NCBI GenBank assembly: GCA_963810525.1
Contig: CAWENB010000003.1
Span: forward strand, 806,001-870,000
Direction of reading: 5' to 3'
Origin: JAICLK01 sp963810525
Lineage (GTDB): Bacteria; Patescibacteriota; Saccharimonadia; Saccharimonadales; UBA4665
Length of the DNA stretch: 64,000 nucleotides
Position 1 is the stretch's first letter. Each line of letters opens with the position of its first letter. Under the pieces are notes generated by a model that worked only from the letters and a program-made list of their open reading frames with translations, ran no database searches and was not told where the DNA came from. Below, piece after piece: positions 1 to 8,541 of this stretch. A program made the position numbers and the translations under genes.

Positions 1-2193
1 GGAAATGTTTTGATTAGCAAGCGTTTTATTGACATCGGCCATCATAAGGTTAACGACCTGGCCAAGCTCGGCTTCGTTAAGCGGCCGGAATAGCACTATT
101 TCATCGAAGCGGTTGAGGAGTTCCGGTTTGAACTGGCCACTATCGATGAGCTGGTTGGTAAAATCTTCTTCGAAAGTTTCCAGCGGTTCGCCGGCATCGA
201 TGCGTTGCCGAATATAATCCGCCCCGGCATTGGAGGTAGCGATGATGATGCAATCCTTAAATGAGCTTGGCCGCCCGGATATGTCGGTCAGTTGGCCTTC
301 GTCAAGCAGTTGCAGGAGTAGGTTTAGGATGTTCGGGTGGGCCTTTTCAATTTCGTCGAGCAGAACGACGCTGAAAGGCTGTTCTCGCACGGCCAGTATC
401 AGACTCTTCGATTCGTTAGCGCCATTTGCCAACAGGCGCTGCACGTCGTCCGGTTGCTGGTATTCGGACATATCGAGCCTGATCATATTTGCTTCGGCAC
501 CAAAGTACGTGGCAGCGATAGATTTGGCGAGCTCGGTTTTACCTACGCCGGTCGGGCCAAGGAAGAGGAAACTGCCGATCGGACGATTCGGATTAGCCAC
601 CCCTGCCCGGGCGCGTCGGAGCGCCGCCGCGACTACGTTTACTGCGCGGCTTTGATTAATCATGCGCTGGTGGATGCGATCTTCAAGATGCAGCAGTTGG
701 TCGGCTTCGACCGGCGCGGCCGCTCCAACTTTCACGCCGTGCGTTTGTTCGATGGTCCGCTGGACCGAGCCGACAGTCACGACACCACCGGTACTTCTGG
801 TAGTTGACTGCTCGAGCAAGCGGATCGCCTTGCCGGGATATGCCAGATCTTGCTCGTAGCGTCCGCTTAGACGATAGGCTTCGCGGATGGCCTCGTATGT
901 AATAAGTACGTTGTGTTTATTCTCTAGGATGACGGTTTCGTCTTCGACGATACGCATGGTGTCGGCTTCGTTCGGTGAGTTTAACACAATGGGCGTCAGT
1001 AGGCCCGCGAACGCCTCATTGTTGACTTTTAGCCGCTGGTAGTCGTTCGGGGTCATGGCGAAAATCATCTGCGCGGTATGGCTTTGGACAATCGGCAGCA
1101 GGATTTGCGTAATATCGAATGAGCCCGGTCCGCTGCCGAAAAACAACTGCGCATCATCAAAAAACAGGATGATGTTGCCAGCATGCGCCGTTTCCTGCAA
1201 CAGCATGAGCACGATTTGCTCCAAATCGCCTGGCCCGCGGGCATTGGCTAGCAAAACTGAAGGTTCCAGCCGGATTATTTGCAGATGAGACAAACGCGGG
1301 CTATTTTTCATCATAAGGAGCGCTTGCGCGAGCGCTGAAACGTGCTCAGTCTTGCCAACACCTGTCGGGCCGATTAACGTAATGGCTGGTGCACCGGTAC
1401 TGAGTGCCGATTTGATAGCATTGACAGTCGGTGATTCTGCCAGCCAGTCATGATGGCCGCCGCTGTGCTCGACGGTTAGACTAATGTTGTAGCCGAACTG
1501 GTTGAGGCGCGGCGTAAAGCCGTTAGCCCAGTCACGGCCGACACCGCCGAAAAACGGTTTGTCGCGCCTCATGCTTTCCAGCCCGCGCTCAATCCAATCG
1601 ACAATGCTTTCGACGTCAGTCCTCGTCAGCTTCATATGCGTCAAAATCTGCTGAATAGCGGGCGACGAAGTGATAAGCGCCGCTGCGATATGATACGGCT
1701 CGATACGTTGGCTCTGTGTGCGTGCTGCCAACCGTAGCGTTTCATCCCAGACGACTGGCATATCGGTAGCCGTACCGCCTAAATTTTCCGCCACGATATT
1801 TTTGGGCAGCAACAAGTGATTTGTAATGAAGGTCACTTGCCAATTCGGTGCAAGTGACTGCCACAATACCGTCGGCGTCAACGGCACTGCCGGATTTAGA
1901 GTGCCCAGTACATCGGCTGACAAACGATCGTCGAGCCGATTCCCGGTCGGCGGCAACGGCTCTAAATCATAGTGGTACCATGCGGCAAGTGCATAGCACA
2001 GCAGCGCAAAACTGCCAGCAAGATATGCGAAACGGAGCGGTTCGACGAGCGCGATGGCGAGCGCCAGCATTGCGAACGCGGCAGCCCCGCCGAGTAAAGT
2101 TTGAAATCCGGCTTTGCCGAATGCGACGGCCAAACGCGCCTTTTGAGCTCGCAGACTCGACAAATTGAGATTGGCCGGCGTTTGGTTATCCAT
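1..2193 (-). CDS. Membrane-anchored ClpC/ClpB-like AAA+ ATPase (3' end off the window)
   Basis: About 730 residues are in the window and the C-terminus lies beyond position 1. Two hydrophobic segments (about residues 25-65) open the protein; a Clp-N-like helical stretch follows (about 150-190). Two AAA+ modules each carry the Walker A GPTGVGKT (about residues 273 and 545). The second has the Clp-type Walker B VVLLDEIEKAHP; the first has the variant ILFFDDA. Clp/Hsp100 proteins unfold substrates for a protease or for disaggregation, and are normally soluble, so the N-terminal membrane helices are unusual and suggest work at the cytoplasmic face of the membrane. The ATG overlaps the TGA of the upstream gene (TGATG), so translation is probably coupled. 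The class is certain; whether it pairs with ClpP cannot be told because the P-loop region is off-window. Confidence 0.85.
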   Translation of the reverse strand, partial: MDNQTPANLNLSSLRAQKARLAVAFGKAGFQTLLGGAAAFAMLALAIALVEPLRFAYLAGSFALLCYALAAWYHYDLEPLPPTGNRLDDRLSADVLGTLNPAVPLTPTVLWQSLAPNWQVTFITNHLLLPKNIVAENLGGTATDMPVVWDETLRLAARTQSQRIEPYHIAAALITSSPAIQQILTHMKLTRTDVESIVDWIERGLESMRRDKPFFGGVGRDWANGFTPRLNQFGYNISLTVEHSGGHHDWLAESPTVNAIKSALSTGAPAITLIGPTGVGKTEHVSALAQALLMMKNSPRLSHLQIIRLEPSVLLANARGPGDLEQIVLMLLQETAHAGNIILFFDDAQLFFGSGPGSFDITQILLPIVQSHTAQMIFAMTPNDYQRLKVNNEAFAGLLTPIVLNSPNEADTMRIVEDETVILENKHNVLITYEAIREAYRLSGRYEQDLAYPGKAIRLLEQSTTRSTGGVVTVGSVQRTIEQTHGVKVGAAAPVEADQLLHLEDRIHQRMINQSRAVNVVAAALRRARAGVANPNRPIGSFLFLGPTGVGKTELAKSIAATYFGAEANMIRLDMSEYQQPDDVQRLLANGANESKSLILAVREQPFSVVLLDEIEKAHPNILNLLLQLLDEGQLTDISGRPSSFKDCIIIATSNAGADYIRQRIDAGEPLETFEEDFTNQLIDSGQFKPELLNRFDEIVLFRPLNEAELGQVVNLMMADVNKTLANQNIS

Positions 2194-2552
2194 CACACGA
2201 TGCTCATTATTATTCCGGCGGCGATAGCCGGCGGTATCAACGGCCAGGTCAGCAGTTGAATAACGGCCAGTAAGCTTAAGCCCAGCAGCACGATGCCGGC
2301 GGTTATGAGCACGCAAACGCGAATCGTAAATCCGACCGCCCGGCTGACCAGATTGTCACCGACTGCCTCGAGCTTCGCTTGAAGACTCGATCCCGGATAT
2401 GTAATTATCCGCCGCCACGGTGCGAACAATGTACTGAGTAGCAGCGGTGCCGAGAATAAGCGTGACGCGAGCGAGACCCGCTGCCACCCTGATCGTGACT
2501 GAGCGCGCCAGCCTTCGCCGTACCACCAAACAAAGAACTGCGCTGCTAACAT
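2193..2552 (-). CDS. Small membrane protein upstream of Clp-like ATPase
   Basis: 119 residues: an amphipathic N-terminal half with Trp and Arg, then a long hydrophobic C-terminal region (about residues 78-117) that fits two transmembrane helices. No known family is recognised. It overlaps the start of the Clp-like ATPase by one base, so the two are one operon and the proteins may act together at the membrane. The hexamer TACAAT at 2560-2565 ends 7 nt before the ATG and no Shine-Dalgarno is present, which suggests a leaderless mRNA. Confidence 0.65.
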   Translation of the reverse strand: MLAAQFFVWWYGEGWRAQSRSGWQRVSLASRLFSAPLLLSTLFAPWRRIITYPGSSLQAKLEAVGDNLVSRAVGFTIRVCVLITAGIVLLGLSLLAVIQLLTWPLIPPAIAAGIIMSIV

Positions 2553-2649
2553 GCAGTTTATTGTACCACTCGCGCCGTCGGTATTGACGTGCTTATGCTT
2601 ATTGGATGCATTTGCAAATGTTAATCATTGAACAATCTAGGATTCTAAA

Positions 2650-2766
2650 ATGATAGAAATAATAATCCTGGTGATTCTACTACTAAATTGCGCCTGGATG
2701 TTGAAGCGACTCGACGACATAAAATTCGAGTTACACGAAATCAACAATAAGACCAACAAAAAGTAA
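2650..2766 (+). CDS. Possible 38-residue membrane microprotein
   Basis: Reads MIEIIILVILLLNCAWMLKR then a charged tail ending NNKTNKK. One transmembrane helix followed by a basic cytoplasmic tail is a typical small membrane protein layout. It fills the gap between two minus-strand genes. No clear Shine-Dalgarno and no homologue is recognised, so it may be chance. Confidence 0.35.
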   Translation: MIEIIILVILLLNCAWMLKRLDDIKFELHEINNKTNKK

Positions 2767-2799
2767 AGTTAGAAAGAGACACCTATCAGTTAAGACGAG

Positions 2800-3981
2800 T
2801 TAGCCCTTTTGTTGGTGCTGAAAGTAGTAATCCCAGGCTGGCGATTGCAGGGTGAAGAATTTTTCCGGCGATTTCACGAACAGTTTCCGGAGCTCATCGA
2901 CCGGCACCCATTTTGGATCTTTGGTTTCCGACGGTTGCGCCGCCGGTTCCATACCCGGCTTGACTTCACAGATGAAAACGAAGCCGACCCACGGCTTGCC
3001 GTTAGCCAGCTGCTGTACACAGTAAAACGGCTCGAAGCCAATCGCGGCGTCATCTCCCTGCGGCGAAAAGACTGGCGAACGCACGTCTCCCTTAACAGCT
3101 TTAAGCGTCATGCCTGTTTCCGTTTTAATTTCACGAGCGAGTACATCGAAGATGTTTTCGTACGGTGTGTCAAGCCGTCCGATCGGAAACTCGAGCGTGC
3201 CGGAGTATTTGGGGTCGCCACCCGGCTTCCAGCGGGTTTGTACGTAGACTTCACAAACGTCATTTTGCACCCGCTCTAATATTGCGCCGATGCACGGCAC
3301 GTCATATTTTTCGACCAAGACTTTCGGTTTTGAGCCGATAAAACGAATCAGATTATGGATGCCTTTAGCGGCATCTTTATAGGTTTCGCCGTGGTCATCA
3401 AGCAGCATTATCTCGTAAAATTGCGCGAACTTCCGCATCGTGTCTACGCTGAAGTACCGTTTGGCGAGATTGTCGATTTGAAAGAAGTCCGGTTCGATTT
3501 GCTTGCCCGTACCGTATTCCGGGTCCGATGTTGAATTCGTGAAAACCGCGACAACCCCGCCGGGCTTGAGCACGCGTGTGATGCTATCGAAGATTTTCCC
3601 GGTCGTTTCAATGTCGAAATAATGCAGCGACAAATGCGCGTAAACCACGTCAAATGACTCCTTGTCGAACGGAAAGTCATCGCGTAAATCAAGTTTACGA
3701 ACGGTGACTTCGGGTTTCAGTTTCGCAGACAATTTAGAGCGGCTGAGGTCGAGCGCGCTATCTTCGAGATCGGTCGACACCACTTTATACCCGTGCTCGG
3801 CGAAGAATCGACTATCCTGCCCCTGCCCCGCTCCAAGCTCCAAAATCCGGCCGGATTTCGGGAAGTAATTGATCGCATCTTGCGCGAATAGCGATGGTTT
3901 ATCGATCCACGGTGCCTTTTTGTAGTAATGGTCGTGCAATTCTTTCCAAACTTCTGCCTGGTCTGTCGTGTCACTTTTCAT
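2800..3981 (-). CDS. SAM-dependent methyltransferase fused to a Nudix-like domain
   Basis: 393 residues. The N-terminal half is a class I methyltransferase: motif I LELGAGQGQDSRFF, acidic residue of motif II in STDLED, and post-motif VVYAHLSLHYF. The C-terminal part (about 250-390) has a degenerate Nudix box, REIKTETGM with the Glu 8 residues upstream in place, but the leading Gly displaced by one residue. Nudix enzymes hydrolyse nucleoside diphosphate derivatives; the two domains on one chain suggest a nucleotide or damaged-metabolite role, but substrate is unknown. The frame is open upstream through the tRNA gene; the ATG at 3981 is chosen because AAGGA sits just before it. It lies directly downstream of tRNA-Ser. 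Confidence 0.75.
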   Translation of the reverse strand: MKSDTTDQAEVWKELHDHYYKKAPWIDKPSLFAQDAINYFPKSGRILELGAGQGQDSRFFAEHGYKVVSTDLEDSALDLSRSKLSAKLKPEVTVRKLDLRDDFPFDKESFDVVYAHLSLHYFDIETTGKIFDSITRVLKPGGVVAVFTNSTSDPEYGTGKQIEPDFFQIDNLAKRYFSVDTMRKFAQFYEIMLLDDHGETYKDAAKGIHNLIRFIGSKPKVLVEKYDVPCIGAILERVQNDVCEVYVQTRWKPGGDPKYSGTLEFPIGRLDTPYENIFDVLAREIKTETGMTLKAVKGDVRSPVFSPQGDDAAIGFEPFYCVQQLANGKPWVGFVFICEVKPGMEPAAQPSETKDPKWVPVDELRKLFVKSPEKFFTLQSPAWDYYFQHQQKG

Positions 3982-3998
3982 TTTTATCCTTTGAAATA

Positions 3999-4089
3999 TG
4001 GCGGAGAGGACAGGATTCGAACCTGCGAGAGCCTTTCGACCCAACACGCGTTCCAGGCGTGCGCCTTAAACCAGCTCGGCCACCTCTCC
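3999..4089 (-). tRNA. tRNA-Ser (GGA anticodon)
   Basis: Acceptor arm GGAGAGG pairs with CCTCTCC, followed by discriminator G and an encoded CCA (3999-4001). The anticodon stem CACGC/GCGTG encloses loop CTGGAAC, anticodon GGA, reading UCC/UCU. A long variable arm and the T-loop GGTTCGAATCC are present, as expected for a type II serine tRNA. Confidence 0.95.
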
Positions 4090-4249
4090 AAAACATACAA
4101 GTTCTTATGGGGCACAAACCATTGACGACAGCTATTATACAGGAGATCGTGATTTAGCGTAGCCAAGCATTGCTGTGTTGTAAAAAATGTTGTGAAAAAT
4201 CGCGCTTACTTCTTGTCGTCTTGGCAAAAACAGGTTTACACTAAATTTA

Positions 4250-5143
4250 ATGGCCAGTATTATTGAACTCAACGATGTTAGCAAACTATACGGATTCGGT
4301 GATGCCACAGCATTAGCGCTCGATGAGATCAATCTAAACATTGATAAAAATGAATTTGTGGCCGTCATGGGACCGAGCGGGTCGGGCAAATCGACGCTCA
4401 TGAACGTCATCGGACTACTTGACCGGCCGACACATGGTACGTTTTCGCTCAACGGGCGGGCTGTGGCCAAACTCACCAGCAATCAGCGCGCCAAGATACG
4501 GCGTGATACCATCGGCTTTATTTTTCAATCATACAACTTGCTGACACGTCTCACGGTGCTGGAAAATGTGGCCTTGCCGCTGGCTTACAAAGGCGTGACG
4601 CCTACCCGCCGACTCAAAATCGCCAGCAGTATGCTGGAGCGCGTCGGCCTGCAGGAGCGCGAGTATTATTATCCCTGGCAGCTCAGCGGCGGTCAGGTGC
4701 AGTGCGTGGCGATTGCCCGGGCGCTGGTGAACAATCCAAAACTTATTATCGCCGACGAGCCGACTGGTAACCTGGATAGCGAAGGCAGCCGTTTGATAAT
4801 GGAGTTACTTAGCGAAGTCTACAAAATGGGCAATACGATTTTGTTTGTGACGCATAATCCGGAGCTCACCCGTTATGCCAACCGCGTTGTCTATATGCGC
4901 GATGGCGCGATTATACAGGACGAATCGACATTGCTCGGCGAGGTGGCGGCGACGGCACTCAAGGATATGTACGCCATTCCACGAACCACTGTGGAGGATG
5001 ATCTGGCTGGTATTTCGGCGCTCATGAAAGCTCTGCCGGAGGCGCCGGTCTCACCGCGCCGATCCGGCACCGCCGCGAAACGAAGGCCGCGTAAGACGAC
5101 CCGCAAACCGGCTGCCCGCCGCAAACAAGGAGCCCGTCGATGA
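4250..5143 (+). CDS. ABC exporter ATP-binding protein, MacB/LolD type
   Basis: 297 residues. Walker A GPSGSGKS, signature LSGGQVQCVAIARAL and Walker B LIIADEPTGNLDS are all intact; the family normally ends near residue 230. Here a basic, Arg/Lys/Pro-rich tail of about 50 residues is added, perhaps binding acidic lipid or nucleic acid. It overlaps the permease gene by 4 nt (ATGA), so the two form one MacB-like exporter of the mechanotransmission class, which pushes peptides, drugs or lipoproteins outward rather than across by alternating access. TACACT at 4237-4242 ends 7 nt before the ATG with a possible TTGTCG -35, suggesting a leaderless start. Confidence 0.9.
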   Translation: MASIIELNDVSKLYGFGDATALALDEINLNIDKNEFVAVMGPSGSGKSTLMNVIGLLDRPTHGTFSLNGRAVAKLTSNQRAKIRRDTIGFIFQSYNLLTRLTVLENVALPLAYKGVTPTRRLKIASSMLERVGLQEREYYYPWQLSGGQVQCVAIARALVNNPKLIIADEPTGNLDSEGSRLIMELLSEVYKMGNTILFVTHNPELTRYANRVVYMRDGAIIQDESTLLGEVAATALKDMYAIPRTTVEDDLAGISALMKALPEAPVSPRRSGTAAKRRPRKTTRKPAARRKQGARR

Positions 5144-6378
5144 GTCCCGGTATGCAGGGCAATATCAAAATGGCAGTGATGGCGCTGCGAAGTACCAAAT
5201 GGCGCAGTGCGCTCACCATGCTCGGCATTATTATCGGTGTAGTATCAGTGGTGACGGTCGTTGGAATTGGCGAAGGGATCAAACACCAGGTCGGCACGCA
5301 AATCAACCAGCTCGGCCGTGACCTGATTACGATCCGCCCCGGTCAGCTCGTACAGCGTAGCAGCTCAGGCGGCATTAGCAGTGTAAACTTTTTTTCGAAT
5401 ATAACTAATACTGGATCGCTCACCAATCAGGACCTGCAGACAGTCAGTGCAACGAATGGCGTGTCGCAAACAGTGCCGCTCGGATTGGTTTCGGGTGCCG
5501 TGCAGGCTAACAGTCAAACTAGCAACGTGCCTGTTATCGCCACGACCTATAATTTGCCGGCAATAGTGAACCAATCGTTTGCCGGCGGAAATTTCTTTGG
5601 CTCCGACGTCACTGACGAACCGAACGTTGCCATTGTCGGCTATCAGGCGGCCGAAACACTTTTTGGCCAGCACGCTGCCGTCGGCCATTCGTTTACTTTT
5701 TTGGGTCAGACGTTTGTCGTCCGCGGCGTATTCAATCAGTTCGACGCCAATCCGCTATCATTTAGTACGGATTTTAATCACGCAATTTTTATTCCCTACT
5801 CCACCGCCCAGGCGCTAACGCAAAATAACCTGCAGCCGTTTGAGATTCTAGCCAAACCGACTTCGGCATCGCTCACGGATGCGACCGTGCGCGATATCTC
5901 GGCCAATCTGCTTCGCGCCCACCAGAACCAGCAGAAATTCACAGTGCTTCAGCAGGATGAAAGTCTGGCTATCACTAACAATATTCTCAATCTGCTGACC
6001 AAATTGATTGCCGGCGTGGCCGCGATTTCGCTGCTCGTAGGCGGCGTTGGTATCATGGATGTAATGCTTGTGTCGGTCGCTGAACGTATGCATGAAATCG
6101 GCATTCGTAAAGCACTCGGCGCCACCAACCACCAGATTCTGAGCCAGTTTTTGATCGAGGCGACAGTATTGAGCTCTACTGGCGGGCTCGTCGGTATTCT
6201 TCTCGCGTTTTTTATTGATTATTTGCTTCGCGTTTTCACCAGTCTGACTCCGTATATAGGTTGGCAAATAGTGGCGCTGGCGACGTTCGTGTCGCTGCTC
6301 GTGGGGATTTTATTTGGGTCAATCCCTGCCCTTAAGGCCGCGCGTAAAGACCCGATCGAAGCACTCCGCAATGAGTGA
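5140..6378 (+). CDS. ABC exporter permease, MacB/FtsX type
   Basis: 412 residues with the standard layout: one N-terminal helix (about 22-45, ALTMLGIIIGVVSVVTVVG), a large extracytoplasmic domain (about 50-275), then three C-terminal helices in an FtsX domain. The coupling motif EIGIRKALGATNHQIL that contacts the ATPase is present. It is translated from an ATGA overlap with the ATPase gene. Substrate is unknown; no membrane-fusion partner is encoded beside it, consistent with a single-membrane cell. Confidence 0.9.
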   Translation: MSPGMQGNIKMAVMALRSTKWRSALTMLGIIIGVVSVVTVVGIGEGIKHQVGTQINQLGRDLITIRPGQLVQRSSSGGISSVNFFSNITNTGSLTNQDLQTVSATNGVSQTVPLGLVSGAVQANSQTSNVPVIATTYNLPAIVNQSFAGGNFFGSDVTDEPNVAIVGYQAAETLFGQHAAVGHSFTFLGQTFVVRGVFNQFDANPLSFSTDFNHAIFIPYSTAQALTQNNLQPFEILAKPTSASLTDATVRDISANLLRAHQNQQKFTVLQQDESLAITNNILNLLTKLIAGVAAISLLVGGVGIMDVMLVSVAERMHEIGIRKALGATNHQILSQFLIEATVLSSTGGLVGILLAFFIDYLLRVFTSLTPYIGWQIVALATFVSLLVGILFGSIPALKAARKDPIEALRNE

Positions 6379-6440
6379 GAAAGAACCAAATCAATACCAG
6401 TCTCTATTGGAAAAAATATTACAAAAATTTTGAGCTACGT

Positions 6441-7820
6441 CTAAAATAACGACACGATGGCCGCGACGCCGGATACGCCCATCAGAATGGTGATGAACCA
6501 GCCGAGGACGTTCATCCACGGCTTGTTCACCCACTCGCCCATGATTTTGCGATTGCTGCTGATGAGCAGGATAAGCACCAGCACGACCGGCGCTACGATG
6601 CCATTGGCGACAGCGGAGTATATTAGCGCTTTAATCGGGTTGAGCCCGATGAAGTTTATTCCGAGGCCGACCAACATCGAAATGATGATCACCCCGTAAA
6701 ACGCGTAGGCTTGCTTGAGTTTTTTGCTGAGACTTCCCTGCTTACGTAACGCTTCGGCAATGGCATATGAGCTCGAGCCCGCCAGCACCGGAATCGCCAG
6801 CATACCGGTGCCAACAATACCGACAGCAAACAGGAAATACGTGGCGTTACCGGCAAACGGTCGTAGTGCTTCGGCTGCCTGGGCTGACGTGGTGATATTC
6901 GTAATGCCATGACCGAAGAGTAGTGCGCCGCACGCCGCAATAATGAAAAACATCACCAGGTTGGATAACAGCATACCGGACCAAACATCAACCCGCATAC
7001 TGCGTACTTCCTCTTTGGTTGTCTCGGCGGCTCGCATTTGAATGGTCGTTTTGCCCTGCATGATTTGGTCTTCGACTTCTTGCGAGGTTTGCCAAAAGAA
7101 CAGGTAGGGCGAAATCGTGGTGCCCAAAATGGCGCAAATAAGCAAGATCTGCTGTTTGCTGAACGTTATTGATGGCACGACCGCATATTTAAGTACGTTT
7201 GTCCAGTCGAGGTGTGCCAAGACAGCTGAAAGGATATATGCGAACAGTACCATCGCCAGCCACTTCAGGTATTTAGCGTAGCGCTCGTAGGGAGTGAAAA
7301 TTTGCAGCCCCAACATCATAACGGAGAACCCGATAAGCAGCAAAGCATAATGCCACTGTGGGAAAATAAGCCGCACACCCTGCGCCATCGCACCCAAGTC
7401 GGCACCGATGTTGAAAGTATTGGCGGCGAACAGTAATATGGCGCAGATATTTAAGACCCGGCGCGAAAAGACCTTACGGATATTGGCTGCCAGCCCCCGT
7501 CCTGTGACAAGTCCGATACGCGCACACATTTCCTGCACCACCGACATCAGTGGGAATGTGAATGCGGCCATCCACAATAACTGGAATCCGAACTGCGCGC
7601 CGGATTGCGAATACGTGGCGATTCCGGAAGGATCATCATCGGATGCGCCGGTGGTTAGCCCCGGACCGAGCGTGCGCCAATAGTCTTTAGTTCGAATAAC
7701 AGTTTTGTCTTTGTTGAGCCGCCGACCGATGTCCTGTGTGGTTTCCAACGTCCGTTCCAGCGCGTAGGCCGGGGCTTCGATAGTTTTGGTGACTATTTCC
7801 CTATCTGGTTTATTCGTCAC
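6441..7820 (-). CDS. NRAMP-related divalent metal transporter
   Basis: 459 residues, about 11 transmembrane helices after a cytoplasmic N-terminus of about 45 residues. The first helix has SDDDPSGIATY where canonical NRAMP proteins have DPGN, and helix 6 reads TISPYLFFWQ where the metal-binding Met-Pro-His usually lies. These changes occur in an NRAMP-related branch, parts of which carry magnesium rather than manganese or iron; the ion is therefore uncertain. A GTG start is used, preceded by AAAGGA, with TATAGT/TAAAAT -10 candidates further upstream. Confidence 0.85.
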   Translation of the reverse strand: MTNKPDREIVTKTIEAPAYALERTLETTQDIGRRLNKDKTVIRTKDYWRTLGPGLTTGASDDDPSGIATYSQSGAQFGFQLLWMAAFTFPLMSVVQEMCARIGLVTGRGLAANIRKVFSRRVLNICAILLFAANTFNIGADLGAMAQGVRLIFPQWHYALLLIGFSVMMLGLQIFTPYERYAKYLKWLAMVLFAYILSAVLAHLDWTNVLKYAVVPSITFSKQQILLICAILGTTISPYLFFWQTSQEVEDQIMQGKTTIQMRAAETTKEEVRSMRVDVWSGMLLSNLVMFFIIAACGALLFGHGITNITTSAQAAEALRPFAGNATYFLFAVGIVGTGMLAIPVLAGSSSYAIAEALRKQGSLSKKLKQAYAFYGVIIISMLVGLGINFIGLNPIKALIYSAVANGIVAPVVLVLILLISSNRKIMGEWVNKPWMNVLGWFITILMGVSGVAAIVSLF

Positions 7821-7848
7821 ATTTTTTCCTTTTTGCGGGGATATTTTA

Positions 7849-8457
7849 CTATAGATATTTTCCGTAATAATACCAGAAATGTTTCAGAATGATGACGATA
7901 GTTACGAGGAACCACACGAATAAAATGTCGAGATGATGCCGGCGGGCAAAGGCGACAGCCTTATCGAAACGCTTCGGCAGTACGATAAATTTTTGATCGA
8001 AACAGTAAAGCGTGACATACCAAAAGAGCGTAATAATGACTACATCTACGGTTAAGCAGTACGGACAGAGCGCATGGATACGGTAGACGCTCTCATACAG
8101 TAGCCAATACGCGAAAATAAGTCCAAGCGAGATGCCGGCTATCAGCCCAAGCCAGAACCATCGTTTGAACTTAGCTCCGGCAAATATCCCCATGCCTACC
8201 GTCACGAGCGTAGCGAACGCAGCCAACCCTAGCCACGGGTTCGGAAAACCGAAGGCGGAACCCTGCTTACTGGCCATTACACTGCCGCAACTGACAATCG
8301 GATTCAGATCGCAGCTCGGTTTGAAGTTGGGGTTTTGCAGCAATTTGACTTTGTCGATCGAAATGATAAGCGAGCAGATCATGCCAATCACGCCGCCAAT
8401 AACCAGCATCCACGGAATAACCCTGTCGAGCGTCAGTTTTTTCTTGGCTTTTGGCAT
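7849..8457 (-). CDS. Vitamin K epoxide reductase (VKOR)-family protein
   Basis: 202 residues with five predicted helices. The paired redox sites are visible: loop cysteines in SCDLNPIVSCGSV (about 48-57) and the CXXC active site LCPYCLTVD (about 130). Bacterial VKOR replaces DsbB, reoxidising a DsbA-like thioredoxin partner with quinone so that exported proteins gain disulfides. No DsbA domain is fused and none is encoded next to it. Several exported proteins in the window are Cys-rich, giving it likely substrates. TATAAT at 8467-8472 lies 9 nt before the ATG with no Shine-Dalgarno. Confidence 0.88.
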   Translation of the reverse strand: MPKAKKKLTLDRVIPWMLVIGGVIGMICSLIISIDKVKLLQNPNFKPSCDLNPIVSCGSVMASKQGSAFGFPNPWLGLAAFATLVTVGMGIFAGAKFKRWFWLGLIAGISLGLIFAYWLLYESVYRIHALCPYCLTVDVVIITLFWYVTLYCFDQKFIVLPKRFDKAVAFARRHHLDILFVWFLVTIVIILKHFWYYYGKYL

Positions 8458-8541
8458 TTCGAATTGATTATAGCATAGTTACTTCGAAACTTACTGAAGC
8501 GCTAGCGGTGCTGTTAGCTCATCGAATTACGGCGTCACTGC

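Noticed and set aside
3984..4166. Coding frames across the tRNA region
   Set aside because: They are readings of tRNA-Ser and its flanks.
6379..6440. CAATA/TATTG hairpin after the MacB permease as terminator
   Set aside because: It is followed by A-rich rather than T-rich sequence on the plus strand, and the T-run precedes it on the minus strand.
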